DNA of 64,000 bases from Daphnia pulex (GCF_021134715.1 NC_060021.1:8712501-8776500); one strand, 5' to 3'; shown: positions 1 to 17,900, numbered from the stretch's first letter. The notes: a model not told the origin generated them from the letters alone. Numbers and translations: made by a program.

Positions 1-2765
1 CACGTTTCTCTTAATCGATATTTCGCAGATAAAGTCAAGACGGATTCTGCAACACTGAATGAACAATCGCTCGGCGCAGCAGACAGGCCGAATGCTTCTC
101 GTTATTATATGTAATTCAATAGCGAGCGTCTCGCATGTCGCCATCGATCGTGGCGCACGACGAAAATGAAAACTATCCAATATTCTCCCAATACGAGTAG
201 GATCAAATAGATTTTTTTCATTGCTCCGTTACATCTCTTGATTCCCGTATGCGTAACTCTTTTTCTTCCCTTTCTCGTCGTCCCTTTTCCTTGTTGTTGT
301 TGTTGTTGCGACGGCAACATCCCGCGTCCCGGGAATATTATCTGTCGCCCTTGCCATAAAATAATAATATAAAAAAAAGCGAGAAAGTAAAAGACTCCAC
401 CTACGCTGTGCGGCCGTGAGTTCTCTTTCTCCAATAGCGGTAGAATTACGGATACGTGACGCTCGTTCGCGCAACGGTAGCAAAGTAATTTTTTAAAGAA
501 GAAAGAAAAGATACAGGAGAAAATGACGCCAACGGGGGGGAAGAAAGCAAAAAGGGAAACACGCAGTTGCTCTACTCGTTTCGCATATCACCTTCGCATC
601 CCCCCTTACAAATACTCATTTTGCCATGCAAGTGCCTCCACCCGTGAAACCTATTTCATCGGGATATTACCCGATTTTTGGGAACCCTTTCAACCTAATT
701 AATTTCTAAGGTTGCGGCGCTGTAAAATTATCGAGCGCCCTGGAAAATTTAATCACCTTAGAGATTAGCAAATTGGGGTTACCTCACTCAAGTAGAAATG
801 AAACAGCAAGCTGACTTTGATGAGTGCCCATTTTTCATCCGAGTGTCAGTGACGAGTGGGTGGACCGCCAATTCATCTGGGCAGTGCATCCGCATGTTCC
901 GGAGCTGTCAGGGTCGGTCAGGACTGTCAGAGGCTTTATTCTTCTTTACGCTTCCCTTTAAGCTGCTCTCCGCCTCTTCTTGCGCACATTTATGAAGTAT
1001 ATGTGTTTAGCTTTGGCTCTGCTAAAGAACGGAACGGTCGGCTAAATTCGGTTCACTAATAATCAAAAGGATGTTGGGAGTTCTTACCCCCCCCCTCTTT
1101 TCCATCCAACCGAGGGATGGATGAAGATTCTTCCAAGACCCACTCCGGATCGAACTAAAACCGGAAGTAACTCTGCTGGAAGTAAGGGAGGTTAACTGCC
1201 ATCTATGGCCAAGTCGTTCCAACCACGGCACGTTCCGGAAGTCGCCAGACTGCTACTTGATTGACTCTGAGTAGCTATAGAATTCAAAGTGGCCAAGTAC
1301 GTGGCTGAAATTTTCCCGCAAGAATGGCAACTTAGATGAGCCATTTTCAGGCACGTGTTATCATCTGAAAAAGAAAAAGTAAGAAAATGGTTAACGAAAT
1401 TGGAAAAAAAGCACAATAGCAGATTTATCCTATTAATTGGAAACGTAGTTCTAGTGTACATGTTTCAGCAGTGTAGACCATTTTGCTTTGTTTGCGACTT
1501 TACGGACGGCTATCGAACGTGTGATCTTTGTAAGAACAGTGCCTCCGTCTAATCCATAAAAGATACGATACTTAGATAGCTCAGACGACATCAACCATCA
1601 CTGAGCTGGAGCAAATTAGTCTGAGAGGCTTAACAAAAAGGGAATTTAGTGATCAGAAAAACAAATTACTGAACTTTGGTTTTATACAGGGTATTAAAAC
1701 TACAGCATTTAAGCTTCAATAAGATCTTCAAGTTCATAGATCTCTGAAAACCTCAATAAATTCTTATGTTTTATTTTAAATTCTTCTTATTTTCAGCATT
1801 CCTGACCCAAATATTTTTTTAATTGTGAGATTTTTAAAGTGAAGTCAATGGAAATTACAAGACGGTAGTTTACAAGAAAATGTGATTCACCATAACATTC
1901 GAAAACTATGTAGGCTAATGGATTTTAACTTTTAAGGTCATTGGTGAGTCATCAATGATCCATTTTTCGAATAGAACACCCTGAACCTATCTCAAGTTGG
2001 TTATGTATGCAGATTACTATACATTATTATACAAACTCAAGGACCTCAGGTATTATCTGTCTAGCTATCAATGCTACAAACAAAGATTCCAACTTTTTTT
2101 GAGCCAAATCATTGGTATGGTGGTTAAAAATCTGTATGGCTATACAAGCCATCTCTCTCAAACCGAACTGCAGTGATAATTCATTTAAAAAACGATCTAA
2201 TTAACGTAGAGATGGAATGGAAATACCTAGAAAACAGCTTGAATATTGGCACAATTACCCTGGCTCACGTGGTTCCACAAATGACTCAGCAGGTAGCAGG
2301 ACACTATGCAAATGAATTCGAAATACCAAAACAGAGATTAAGTTAAGTGATGCCGACGTTGTCTAACTTCTAAAATCCCTATTTTCGTCTGTCATTTGTT
2401 TTTACATTTCGAAATCGAAAAAACGTAAAAATTGAAATCGCTAAAATGTACACATACAACTGAACGTTAGAAAACAAATAACAGCCTGATCAAAATAAAA
2501 AGGTAATTCTTAGCATCACCAATTCACCACCACAAAAGAGTAAGCTAGTAGTATTCTGTATATCATATCCAAAGGTCCCAACTAGTTTCCCGAAACATAT
2601 AAGTTACTACGTAGCATGTGAATGCCCGTGTTATTGTGTCCATCCAATTGGCTAATAGCAGTACAATGAAGAAAGAAGGACACAGGTGGCGAACATACAG
2701 ACTTTGTTCCAAATTCCAGGAATTTTCGCAGTTCCATATTTTCCATACAAAGCAAAAAAAAAAAA

Positions 2766-2798
<33 letters not shown>

Positions 2799-4848
2799 AA
2801 GGGAAAAAATGGAAACAATAAAATGGAAATAAAAAACAAAATGAAGAAGAGAATGATTCTGACTAGCCATGCAGAAAGGAGAGAGCGACGAAAAAAAAAA
2901 ATTTAATTGTAACAAAGCAACAGGGACCAAGGGCGCACTCTCCTTAGATTGCGCTCTCGTATATAAACGAAAAATCTGGGTGGATGAGAGAGATAGAGAG
3001 GATGAGAGGCAGATAAATAAAGACAAGACAGCATTTTTAATAATAATAATAACGATTGCATTGCGGAGGAAGGAGGGAAAATGATCGAGGGAGAGTGTTC
3101 CATCGTTTTCACTTCATCCAGATGAGATGACAGAGAGATAAAAAGAGTTTCGGTTAGTTTGAGAGCCAGAAAAAAAAGAGAACGAAAGAGAAATTATGAA
3201 CCCAGTTATTTCCGTGGTGAAAATAAAATAAATAAGGATATCCAACATCATATTTAAATCCGTAACACGACGACCAATGAGAGGAAACTGACCAACACAT
3301 TTTGTGAGACGAGGGGTCGAGAAACGAAACAACAAAAACGTAGGGAAGAAGGGTAATAAATGAGGCGCAGAGGAAAAGGTCGGAATCGAATACAATGCCA
3401 TCCGAAAGAATCCATTAATCAAGAATCGTGAAAAAGCCAACGCACGCTATTCCTCAATGGGATCATCGATACATTTTTCTAACGCGGTGGTTGGGCATAG
3501 TAATTAAAAAATTAAGAGAGACAGAGAGGAAACGCTGGGAGAACGAGAGAGCGAATAATTTCCGGAACGAAATCAAGACATAATAGAAAATGGGGGGGAA
3601 ACAGGAGGGCAGCATCAAATGGCAGTCGAACTTTGTGGCCAATGAGAAAAGAAAGAAAACGAAACATTATCTTTAATCGAGAAAAGAACGAGGAACGTCC
3701 ACACGCTCTGTTCATAGCGAAAAACAGACCCTTCAGAAAAAAAAAATGTGCGTTGTTAATCGTGCGCGAGCAGTTTCCTCACTTCAGTCATTTTTCCTTC
3801 TTTTTTTTTTTCAAATTTCAATCAAACTTTGTGATTCCTCAACACATTAAAAAATAAGCCAATCAGAGAGCTCATAGCTGAGAGATGGCTGAAAAGCAAC
3901 AACAACTCCGACCGAGTTGGATCAAATTCAGTTACACAACTTTTTCGTCCGACTCGAAACTAAACTCATTCGCTGATGTAAACTCTTCTGCTCCGAGAGA
4001 AAAAAAAAACAATCAACAAAGATTAATGTAAAGAGGGTTTGTGATGGAAACTCAAGACAACACAAAACGGCTAAGAGACTTGCACCTAACGAAAGAGAGA
4101 GAACAAAAAAATTAAAAAACAAACAAACAAAGACTTTTGCAACAACATACAGAGAGATGGAGCGGTAGAACCAAAACAAATGACTGAAACAGCTTGGGAA
4201 CCAAAATAAGAGTGAGGCAGGGGATAAGGGCCAGATAAATTGCACGCGAGTTTCTTTCCTCCTTGCCTACACGAGAGGAGGGAGGTGTCAACAGACCTAT
4301 AGTTGTTTTATAGAAGAGAAAAGAAATTTGAAGAGATGGAGAGAAAGAACACGAGAGATTAAATACTTGCTATCTTCGCTGGTTTAACGAATATTCTTTG
4401 GCATTGAGAGCGAAACGTGCAGCCATTTTTTCCTTTTTTTTTAGTATGTTGCTGTTAAGTTTTTTTTGTCATCAAGAAAAGGGAGGAGATTTGGAGTGGG
4501 GGGGAAAGAGAGCATAAAATGAGAGTATTATTTAATTTTTTTTTTGTGTGTTTTGTTTTTAATAAATGACCCTCTTTGGATGGCAAACTCAACCAAAAAA
4601 ATCCAAGGTTTTTTTTTCTTTTTCTTATCGCTTTCCTCTGTGAAATAAATGCTATAGAGGTGTTAGGCCGCGAGCTGAAAACATCAGCTCAATTACAAGG
4701 AGGGCGGGAAGAAGGGATAACTAAAGGTAAACCAAAAAAGAAAAGGTGGGATCATGGTGGGTGACATTTTCTTGTGCGATTTTTGTTTCGACCGTTTCCC
4801 TTTTTGTTTTAGTTTTGTTTTTGTCCCAAATTTTGTTTTTTTTGTTCC
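1..4848. other. Left flank without recognisable gene
   Basis: I see no exon that I can assign to a known family here. The stretch holds poly-A/T tracts, GA-rich runs, a TAA microsatellite and several short open frames without domain features. Two weak coding-like patches exist, at about 1192-1375 on the minus strand and 2178-2346 on the plus strand; both are discussed elsewhere and neither is annotated as a gene. The part nearest 4849 should contain the 3' UTR of the PKC gene. I found no canonical AATAAA on the minus strand in the first 300 bases after its stop. Confidence 0.6.
2754..2800. repeat. Poly-A plus (TAA)n microsatellite
   Basis: A run of A (2754-2767) passes directly into TAA units and then TAAA units. 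It is simple-sequence DNA with no coding meaning; the long minus-strand frames crossing it are artefacts. Confidence 0.95.
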
Positions 4849-8989
<4,141 letters not shown>

Positions 8990-9030
8990 TGGGGAGCGGT
9001 GAGAGTACGAATCAGTGAGACGAACCTATA

Positions 9031-9760
9031 ACGAAGAAACCTAATTACACTTGAACAGTCCAAAAAAAACTTCCCGTGGTTTTGAATACGCCCAGATGGC
9101 GGGGAACAGTAGAAGGTTCTTTAAACTGCAGAAGTTTAGTTATTCGACAATAATAATAACAGAAACTGAGCCTTCCCTCCCCAAAGTCCTTAGACGTCAC
9201 GGAAAGAAAACTGAGTCGGCCATTACGTACTGACAGCCAACATTACTAGATGGGACCGCTGAGGGGAAATTACGCTATGTACTGCTTTCGCACTGCCACC
9301 TGACGACTAATTCCTGCGATTTCGTAAGGTGGTAAGGATACGACTCACAGTGCTGGTTCTTCATTTTTTTCTATGTGTCATCGTTCCAGAACTAGCTGCT
9401 AGGTGGCCACTTTTCCCGAGAGGCACAACTTTTAACAAGGTGCGCACCTGTTTTATCCGCTGACAGCTCCAGCGTTGTTAAATTTATGAATTCTTTCTCC
9501 TATGGTTTGTTTTTACGATTGAAACTATTCAATTGTATGTTTGATAAGATTAAATCTTTTGAATATGAATAAAAAAGTGAAATTAGTTTATTTTCCTAGT
9601 GTATTATTACAGATTACAAAAAAATATTACTTACTTTGCTACACCAACAAAATGACAACTTCAACTCATGTCGTCTGCTCTGCAGTTCACATTAGGTTTT
9701 CCCTGTAATAATATTTAGATTCGCAGCAATTTTCGATTTTTCAACGAATAAAATTCAAAA
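9031..9760. promoter_or_regulatory. Divergent intergenic region between PKC and mL37 genes
   Basis: This 730 bp gap separates two genes transcribed away from each other, so it must contain both promoters and 5' UTRs. On the minus strand a TTCGTTATAG acceptor-like site near 9027 suggests that PKC has a non-coding first exon here. I see no clear TATA box for either gene and no further coding exon. Confidence 0.5.
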
Positions 9761-11394
9761 ATGAGGCTTACTGCCGTCGTGTATAGTACGCACATAGGAA
9801 ATGCTTTCAGGCAAGTTTGGAAAGTCCAACAAAAAAGGAAAATCCTTGAATATGGAGTGAAAGAAAAACTAGAAGCCAAAGGCCTGCAGGTCGTCGATGC
9901 AGTCGAGTTTCTAAATCTAAAGCGCCCGGTTCCATCCATCCTACCACAACTGTAATGTTATCTCATATCTCATGTAATGGTCATGCACTAAATTTAACTA
10001 TTTTTCTCCTGTAGAAAATCTCAACCTGATGAGAAACTTATTGATGATTTTTTACTACCTAAATCTCTGAAAAAAAATCACACACATCCAGATTGGCACG
10101 ATGAACCTGGTCATGTCTACCACGATCACTGTTGGCTGTTCACAGGACTTCAAGAAGCTCAGCATATTTCAAAAACTTTCGTTTCTAACAACTTGCCAGA
10201 TAGGATAACATCATTCAAGTCAAAGCTCCCTGAGGAAGTTCATAAACAAATGCAGCAGTAAGTTTCTTTGCTTCTTTTTTTTTGCCTTAGGATAATTCTT
10301 TTATTCCCATTTCTTTTTCTCTATCAAGGGCCATCTTAAACGCGCATGTATTAGATGCGTTACAAGTGAAACTTCCAAAAGATATCGATATCAAGAGACC
10401 GGGATGGAATTACCCCCGTGTTTATGGGCTACCACGATGGAGGCGAAAGTATTATAGATTAGCAACTGCATTTCTAAAACGCAATTTATTTCTACATGTC
10501 ATTCGCTTGATTACAGTGTGCAGCTCATCAGCAAAATGTTCCACACTGCTGACTCGACTTTGGCCGGCCAGAACATTGACGTGACTCAACAACAGTTCAC
10601 ATCCCAAATTATGATCAGGGCACCATTGACCCTGGAAGGAAGGCCGAGTGTGTTTGAAGCGAGGCAAAACACGCTGGTGTTTGGCAAGAAACCGTTGCAG
10701 CCGTACCTCGATGGAGAAGTGAAAGCTGAACAGCTCTCGAAACCCCTGCCAGACATCTATCCACTAAACCGAACCATCAGTCTACACGTAAAGAATATCT
10801 ATCGGATGGAACACAAATTCCGTGAGTTTGTCGCCACTAAGCTTATTGATGCATCAAACATTGATTCTTGACTGTGCGATATTTGACAGCCGTCCGGCAA
10901 GGGGCTCCGTTCGATCGACTCACAATGGGCGTTTTTTACATCAACAAACCTTTCATTAAGACCAGCGGCACTCAACTCGAAGCCCGTCTCTTGCTCCATG
11001 CCTTCACTGTGGCCGCAGCTCACGCCCAGCAACTCTACGGAGTAAGATTATTTCTTTTTTGAGCCAATCACTATGAAAATGTTTTTGGTGGACGACTTTA
11101 TTTTTACTGGACGTTGTTCAATTGCAGAAAGACGTCAAGGACTTGCCTGAGCCGGTAACCATCAACTGTATGCAAACGGACAGCCGCAACTTTTACTTTG
11201 CCTGTTTCCAGTTGCACTCGCTGGACTTGGATAGCAGTAAAGCGACTAGCAACTTGTTCTGGATCGAAGATGCCCAGCCCATGTTTACCAAATGTGACTA
11301 CGTTGATAACCAGCCTGTACTGGAGGGTTACAACCCTCAAGTGCTGGAGACTCTAATGGCTTTGTACAAAAGTCAAATGACGGCGGCGGTTTGA
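9761..11394 (+). CDS. MRPL37: Mitochondrial large ribosomal subunit protein mL37 (MRPL37)
   Basis: Six exons: 9761-9951, 10015-10257, 10329-10448, 10517-10821, 10890-11041 and 11128-11394. They total 1278 nt and give 425 residues, close to the 423 of human MRPL37. All introns are GT-AG and 63-86 bp long, and the frame is kept. The C-terminal third is the clearest match to the family: AAAHAQQLYG, then NCMQTDSRNFYFACFQLHSL, then LDLDSSKATSNLFWIED, and an ending of the LMALYK type. The middle section has HPDWHDEPGH and a FGKKPLQPYLDG block. The protein is a metazoan-specific component of the 39S subunit that acts in mitochondrial translation. The first residues (MRLTAVVYSTHIGNAFRQVW) are basic and hydrophobic, as expected of a mitochondrial targeting peptide. 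The gene is divergent from PKC. mL37 shares ancestry with mS30, but length and C-terminus favour mL37. Confidence 0.92.
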
Positions 11395-12339
11395 AGAGCA
11401 TCTTGAATCTGCCAAACTTTGCCTCTGCCCTTCTAGTGAAATACAAAATGAAACTTTGAGACATAAAGCAACTCTTGTGGCATTTCCCAACCCCACTTTA
11501 GAGCCGCCGTGAGCCATCAAAATCCAGTAGCGCTACCGAAATCAGTTTGCCCAGTAATTATTTTGTCCAAGTTTGAAACGAGAGAGAAAGTCCATATCGA
11601 ATCGTCTTCCCCCAAAAAGGAAAAGTGGCGACAGAGTGTCGCCACCCAAGTTTGGGTGACGAAGCAAATCAGCGGCCATGATGAACGATGCACGGATCCA
11701 CCACCACCACCACATAACAAGGGGATGGGGTTTCATTTAGCGGAAGCGGACGACTACTACTACTGGCTACCGGCTGAGACTGCAGTTGAGCGATAACAAG
11801 GAGGGGCTTCCCCTTACTTCTTTTCTCCTTCCTTCCTTCAAGGAGTGTATGATGAGAGGCGAAAAATAGTGGAGCGGAGAGAGAACGTAAAAATCATTCC
11901 TTATTCCAGCGGATTTCTTGATTAATCCCCGCGAGAGGAGGATACGCGCCGTGGCGAATGAGAAAGATGCTGTTTCTCTCCGGCTCTCTCTGCTGCTGCT
12001 GCTGCTGCCCGGCTGTGTGTATCCACACATACATATATGCCGTGCAATGTTGGAAAAGAAGAAGAAGAAGAAGAGCGGCAGGCGGCCGCCGCCAGGGAGA
12101 AGTTGGATAATACAGGCGAACACCGTGAGAGAGAGAGAGCCGTTCGCTCCTCCTGCTTATACGACGGAGTAGTCCTTCTCCTCCTGTTATCTGTAAGCAA
12201 AAGCTCTCTCTTATGTGTGTGTATATCGACCGGTTGCAATCGATATAGCCTCTCTATATACTATTCTATGCTTTACTATGTCTATATACTACACCACTAG
12301 TCTACTAGTTTACTCCGGTGCGTGATAACATGACAAGCA

Positions 12340-12361
12340 AGAGGAAGAAGAAGAAGAAGAA
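12340..12361. repeat. (GAA)n microsatellite
   Basis: Run of AAG/GAA units, purine-only on this strand. Confidence 0.9.
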
Positions 12362-12592
12362 AAGCAAAGTCCCACCGTAACCACCCCACCCCACCCTTTA
12401 TGATTACGTACCTTCTTCTTATTATTATTCTTTTGGCTTGGCTCTTCTTCCTTTTTATATTCCGTGTCGCTTCGGTTACACGGTCGCATTTCTCCTTTCT
12501 TCTTTTTCAATCCGTTGTGTATTCTTCTACCCCCCTCTCACCCTTTTTTCTTATTTTGAAAAAAGGTTCCATCCAATTCTTTTTTTTTTCTA

Positions 12593-12611
12593 TGTGTGTG
12601 TGTGTGTGTGT
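12593..12611. repeat. (TG)n microsatellite
   Basis: Uninterrupted TG dinucleotide run just after a poly-T tract. Confidence 0.9.
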
Positions 12612-14402
12612 CTCATTTTCAATTGGATTCTTAACAAATGTGCTCCTCCTATCCGGACGAGTGCCTCTTCAACTTCAACACGTATTCACTCAGACACGCA
12701 GCACTGAGCACTCTCATCGTCCGGCGCATCCCCCCCAACAAGGGCCAGCAGTCGCCATCATCCAGCTGAATGCAATAGGCAGCGAAATAAAAAAAAAACT
12801 CGCAAGGAAGAAATAATAAAAAGAAAAAGCCGTTCCGATGGGGGGTGGTCCTTTTCTTTTTGTTATTATTGTCATTTTGGCGTGTTTGTCTTGGCAGCCG
12901 TTTTCAGCAATAGACAGCAGACTGTCTCTCTCTCTCTCTTTCTCGGCTCCTATTTCTTCGTGTCGTGTCTATCATGTGGTGATGAGGGCCCCTATCCAAC
13001 AACTCATCTATTACTGCAGTGTAGACTGGTCTTGTAGTGAGGGGGGAGGGCTATGCGGAAGCGGATATTACCAGTGAAAAGAAACGTCGTCCAAACGGCT
13101 TTCTATACACTCGTTTGCCCGAGGATTTTGTTATTGTCCAAAACAACAGTGGGTTGCATGTGCGTGCATGTGCTGTAGCTAGCGAGTGTAGAGCCGAGCC
13201 CGACTATATACTACACCACTAGACAATGTCTGCCTAATCTATTGGCCTACATATCGTCTGCGCCCTGATATATAATAAGAGCAAGTGCAGCCGGGAAAAT
13301 CTCCAAAGAAATGATTGATCAACGAACGCCATCTTCTCTACATCTGCTTGGTGTGTGTGTATATTTTCGAGAAAATTCCTTTGAAGTTATTCTGCACGGT
13401 GAACTCGGGTCGAGAGACTTTCACTTTTGCCTTTGTCACATTTTTTTTACTCCGACTCGCCTTTTTGGCTAATTATATACTGACAGACTCTCAAGACTGC
13501 GAAGCGAGTCGGGGGAGGAGGTCTGATGGCCAGCCAAGAAATGACGAATATATAAAGACGCTCTCTCCATGATGAAAGACTCGAGCGATTCCAATGCCAA
13601 AAGTTTTAAAATAGGCCTATAGAGAGTACGCTAATAAAAGAAGAAGAAACGTCAATCAAAATGATAAAAGTCGATCGACGGTTAAATGGGAATTGATGAA
13701 GAAGAAGATGAAGAAAACCCAAACTAATGGCGGCTGGGCGGCTGGGAGAAAAAGGAGGAGGTGCTCTAGCGAGACTAACTAGATACGAATTGGAAAGCCG
13801 ACTCGATGGCGGCCGATGAGTAACCTGTCTGTCGTCTTTAAGGACCCGGTGTACACACACACACACATGAGGAGGCAACGACGGTGGCCGCCGGCAATCG
13901 AGTACCAGGGATACACGTCCAGGGATCAAACGATCCCGATGTTCACTGCCCTGGAAACTGCCGGGAAGTCACCCAGGAGATGTATTTACAGTACACTACG
14001 GCTATGTAATTACTATACAGTCGGATCTATTTTTCCTGTTTCAATTTAAAAGAGAAAACGCACTGGGCAGGGATTCAGACTAAACTACTATCTGGGCGCT
14101 CCCATCAACAAGAAACTGTCTAAAAAGGACGGCGATTTCTTTCGAATGTGTTGTATACAAAATAAAAAATGTAGCAAATCAAACCCAAACAAATAGACAC
14201 CAGAAAAACTCAACCGCAGGGAAATGATTGAACTGTGAATGGCAGGACACTCCTCCTACCCTATATGTATATAAATATAGACACCCCCCACCTGTGGCGC
14301 CAGTGATTTAGAGAGCGGAGAAACAGGAAGAAGAAGACGTTGTTGGAAATGAGAGAGACGCCCCAGTGCAGTGCAAAAAAGAGGAGAAGAAAAAAAGAGA
14401 GT

Positions 14403-14423
14403 AGCAGCAGCAGCAGCAGCAGT
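14403..14423. repeat. (CAG)n microsatellite
   Basis: About seven CAG units, about 515 bp upstream of the KChIP-A start codon and probably in its 5' UTR or promoter. It is not part of the predicted reading frame. Confidence 0.9.
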
Positions 14424-14555
14424 ACAATCAAAACTTGGCGGAGGTGGAAGTATAGCGGCGTCGGTGGGTGTGTCGCCATGGGACGTCGGGACGGGCGTGC
14501 GTCGCGCGGCTGATGTCGAGAGAGTAACAGCAGAGAGAAGAAGGTCTCTACTACT

Positions 14556-14582
14556 CTACTACTACTACTACTACTACTACTA
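14556..14582. repeat. (CTA)n microsatellite
   Basis: About nine CTA units ending about 355 bp upstream of the KChIP-A start codon; probably promoter or 5' UTR. Confidence 0.9.
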
Positions 14583-14937
14583 GACATTGCTAGTGAGTAG
14601 TAGTGTACAGTCGGCAGAGAGGAGGCGAGGTTTTTCGGGAGGAGTATGTTGGCAGTCACGCTCCGACTCTAGTCCGTCAAGGATCTCGTCCTTCTCCCGC
14701 ACCACCAAACACACAACCAACCAACCACCCACCCAAAAATCGTGCGTTTTTCTTTAGTTGTCGGCGGTGCAGGACGAAAACAAAACACCAAACATGTCTT
14801 GATTTCTCCATTTGTGACTGGGAATATTCGCCCTCATTTCGGGTGTATGCGTCTGTGTGGGTGTGTTTGAAATCTAAACGCGGTTTTGTTTTGTTTTTGT
14901 TTTGGATTAGTTTGAATTTTTCCTGGGCAGGGCCAAT

Positions 14938-17900
14938 ATGGCTTATGCGACAGCCGGGGCTGGAAGCAACTTGCACGATGATTTATCATCGGCTTGCACC
15001 GTGTCTTCCGGCCAGTGCGTGGCACCTTATCCCTACGACGTCGACGTTTCCTCAATCGCCACACGGACAACCAACAACAATCCCGTCGTCCGATCCTTTG
15101 GCGGCGTCCGGCAGTTTCTCTGCCGCACCCTCAAACAAGTCCATTTTTCAGGTAAAAGACCACCCAATCATTTCTAGCAACCATCCACTCTCTACCTAAA
15201 GTTAATTGTTATTCAATTCGTGAATTGGCTTCGGCACTGTTGACATTAGCATAATTAATTCGGGGTGATTGCCTAACGATACGAATACCAAATGAAGGGG
15301 GGATCCTGATTCCAGATTTCCCGTGAAAACTGTCCGCCACAATCGCGACCGTTGTACATGCAAGGCTCTCTTTTCAATCTCTATAATGTTCAAAACCATT
15401 TCACGTCGTCAAAAATTCAGGCGTTCACCACGAGAGCCGGCCTTTCCCGTTGGAACGGCCCAAGAGACCCGACAAAAATCTACAGGCGCTCTGCCGGGCC
15501 ACCCAACTCACCAAAGAGGAATTGAAAAAGTTCTACCGGGCCTTCAAGCAGGTAAATATAACAACAACCCCAACAGTTTCTACCGTGCCTAGTAACCGTT
15601 ACATCTATATAGACAATATCTAGACGGACCCCTTTTGTTACATCATAGACTATGACAAATGACAAAAGAAAAAAGTGACCTATAGCGTAAAAAACTCGTT
15701 TCTCTTCCTATTCTCAGCGGATATGTTACATGTGTGTTTTATCGGGATTCAACCACCCCCCATGCCATCCCCCAACCCTCCCAGAAAAAAAAAGAAAAAA
15801 GAAATATCGATCCAACGTCACACATTGAGCTTATACATAGGGCCCTGTATATATGTATATATTTCGTTTGCCTAGACGTGAGGAGATTGAGAAGTTGAGC
15901 GTGATCAAAACTATTATGTCTAGACTCTTTTTTAAGTTTGAACGGGGCAAACGTAATTGCAGAAAAAAAAAAAGAAACGTTGCGAATTTGTTGTCAAAGA
16001 AATAAAAATAAAAAACTATTTGAGAAAACTTGGGCATGGGTGGGTTGGGGGTGATGGTGATGGTGGTGACAGTCTCCGAGCTACACTCTATAATAATCTC
16101 TGTTATTGTGTTGGATAAAGGAATGTCCCCTTGGAACTGCCGAGCCGAAGCACTTTCGATACATCCTCACCAAATATTACCCGCTGGGCGGTAAGTGGCT
16201 TCGCTTGTGTGCCTTTTATTTCTTCCAACATTTTCCCCCGGCCCACATATTTCTCTGTTGTTATAGACTGCTAGCTCTATACCCCCCGCCCCAGTCCTCC
16301 TTCCCTCCCTTTTGGTTCTTTTTTTTTTCACTTTTATTTCTGATGGCCCTCCTAAAGACGACTGTATGTATAGCCCCCCACCACCACTTTTTTCTTTCTT
16401 TCTTCTACCCGGTCCCTGCTGGAATGACCACTCGACTGGGCACTCGATCTAATATACTTGTGTGGGGCCCGGTCAGAGCTCTACCCCCCCGTTAAAGGGC
16501 CACTATAGAATCTACCACTGGCCTATTTGTACAGTACTCTGTCCAATACAATTGACGTAATTCAATCAGTCGTAGTAGGAAGAAAAAATAAAGAAGATTA
16601 CAAGGTCTACCAAAGGTGATATATGTAATCTTTTAGGGAATGTGCTTGGGACGATGGGATCTTATATGAGCTCTTAATGTTATGACCCTCTCCGAATTAC
16701 AAAAGTCGAACGTGGAAAAAAGTTTAGCCACGACCTTGATCAATGTGGCGCAATAAAAATCACGTCTCTTTTTGTTTGTTTTGTTTTTAAAAAGAAACGT
16801 GTTTCATTTGAGGGACCGACACCCGTTTGGGTTGCACGAAATCTAATCACGTCAGAAAAGGAGCACAACAAAATAACAAACCCTCTTGTGCTCACCAGCG
16901 ACGTGACTGGTTACGTCAACGAACGAACGAAAAAAACAGCAGCCAGAAAATACAGGAATAAAAGAGAAAAAAGTCAAAAGATTATGTTAAGCTTTAGACA
17001 TATACTATTAGAGAGTTTTTGAGTGGGGTTTTGTTTTTTGTTATTTTGAAGGTACATCCACCCACCAAGCCAAGATCCCATCAAAAAAGGAACTCCCGTC
17101 GGGAGTATTAGATCCCCCCGTTTCCCCCTTTTCTCTCCTGACTGGCTTATAGACTCTAGCAGCTCCTCCTCTGGGTCTTTCGACTTTATCCGGCGAAAAG
17201 AAGCTGCTGCACACAACACAGTCTGTTGTAGTGTGTCTATTATTTAGTAGAAGATAGACGTCTCGACTACTTGTCATACACTTTCGCAGATAATGCATAC
17301 ATATATATAATATACCCATCATGAAAAAGAAAAGAGAAAAGAAAGACTTTAGACGTTGCAAATACAATGCTCTAGGCATGTGGTATTATAATACCTTCTT
17401 CGGTGTCCATCTCCACAGTTACATATTTTTTTTCCCCCTTCTAGGAAATGTCCTCCTTATCGTAGAGTATGGGAAACCTATACAAAATGAAAAGAAAAGA
17501 AAAAGAAAAACTGTTTAGTAAACAGATCATAAATGTAAGACACGGTGTACTACATTCTGGCCGTCATCGTAAATATACGTTGGACGGATCTTGGGCGGGG
17601 GGGTCCAATAGGTGCAGTAGAGAGAGTCTCCGTCTCTTACATATAAGCTCCTTAGATTCAATACACGCGTTCAATCTGTCTCTTTATTTGAAAAAGAAAA
17701 ACAACAACAACAAAAAAAGACGAATAAAGAAAAAAGGAGGAAAGTAAAAAATCACCTTGCGACGCTTTTCTACTTCCTTTTATGCCACGATGAATAAGTT
17801 ATTGAACCCCCTTTTTGCTCTATATACATACACACTAGTGCACGTAAGTTCTAGTACCAGCGGGGGGGGGGGGGGGGCTGTAAGTATTGCGCCCGCCGGT

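Larger units (their letters stand above)
11395..14937. other. Upstream region of KChIP-A, rich in simple repeats
   Basis: About 3.5 kb with no recognisable coding exon. It contains GAA, TG, CAG and CTA microsatellites and GA/CT runs (for example near 12125 and 12925). It should include the 3' end of the mL37 transcript and the promoter and 5' UTR of the first KChIP gene. A TATA-like stretch (tatataaata) lies at about 14268-14278. I cannot place the transcription start from sequence alone. Confidence 0.5.

Noticed and set aside
1071..1200. LTR-like start (TGTTGGGAGTT) and poly-C in the left flank
   Set aside because: No second LTR, no primer-binding site and no gag/pol coding sequence was found.
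1355..1552. Plus-strand 65-codon frame with several Cys near its end
   Set aside because: No domain, no splice partner, and it lies opposite another equally plausible minus-strand frame; left unannotated.
2178..2346. Amphipathic 56-codon plus-strand frame
   Set aside because: No Met at a sensible place, no family recognised and no upstream exon; could be chance or a decayed element.
2582..3026. Long minus-strand frames with runs of Leu, Ile and Phe
   Set aside because: They are translations of the poly-A/TAA repeat and GA-rich DNA, not proteins.
15355..15551. Alternative plus-strand start upstream of KChIP-A exon 2
   Set aside because: The ATGs at 15357 and 15387 are in a different frame from the conserved KChIP segment; splicing from exon 1 gives the right frame.
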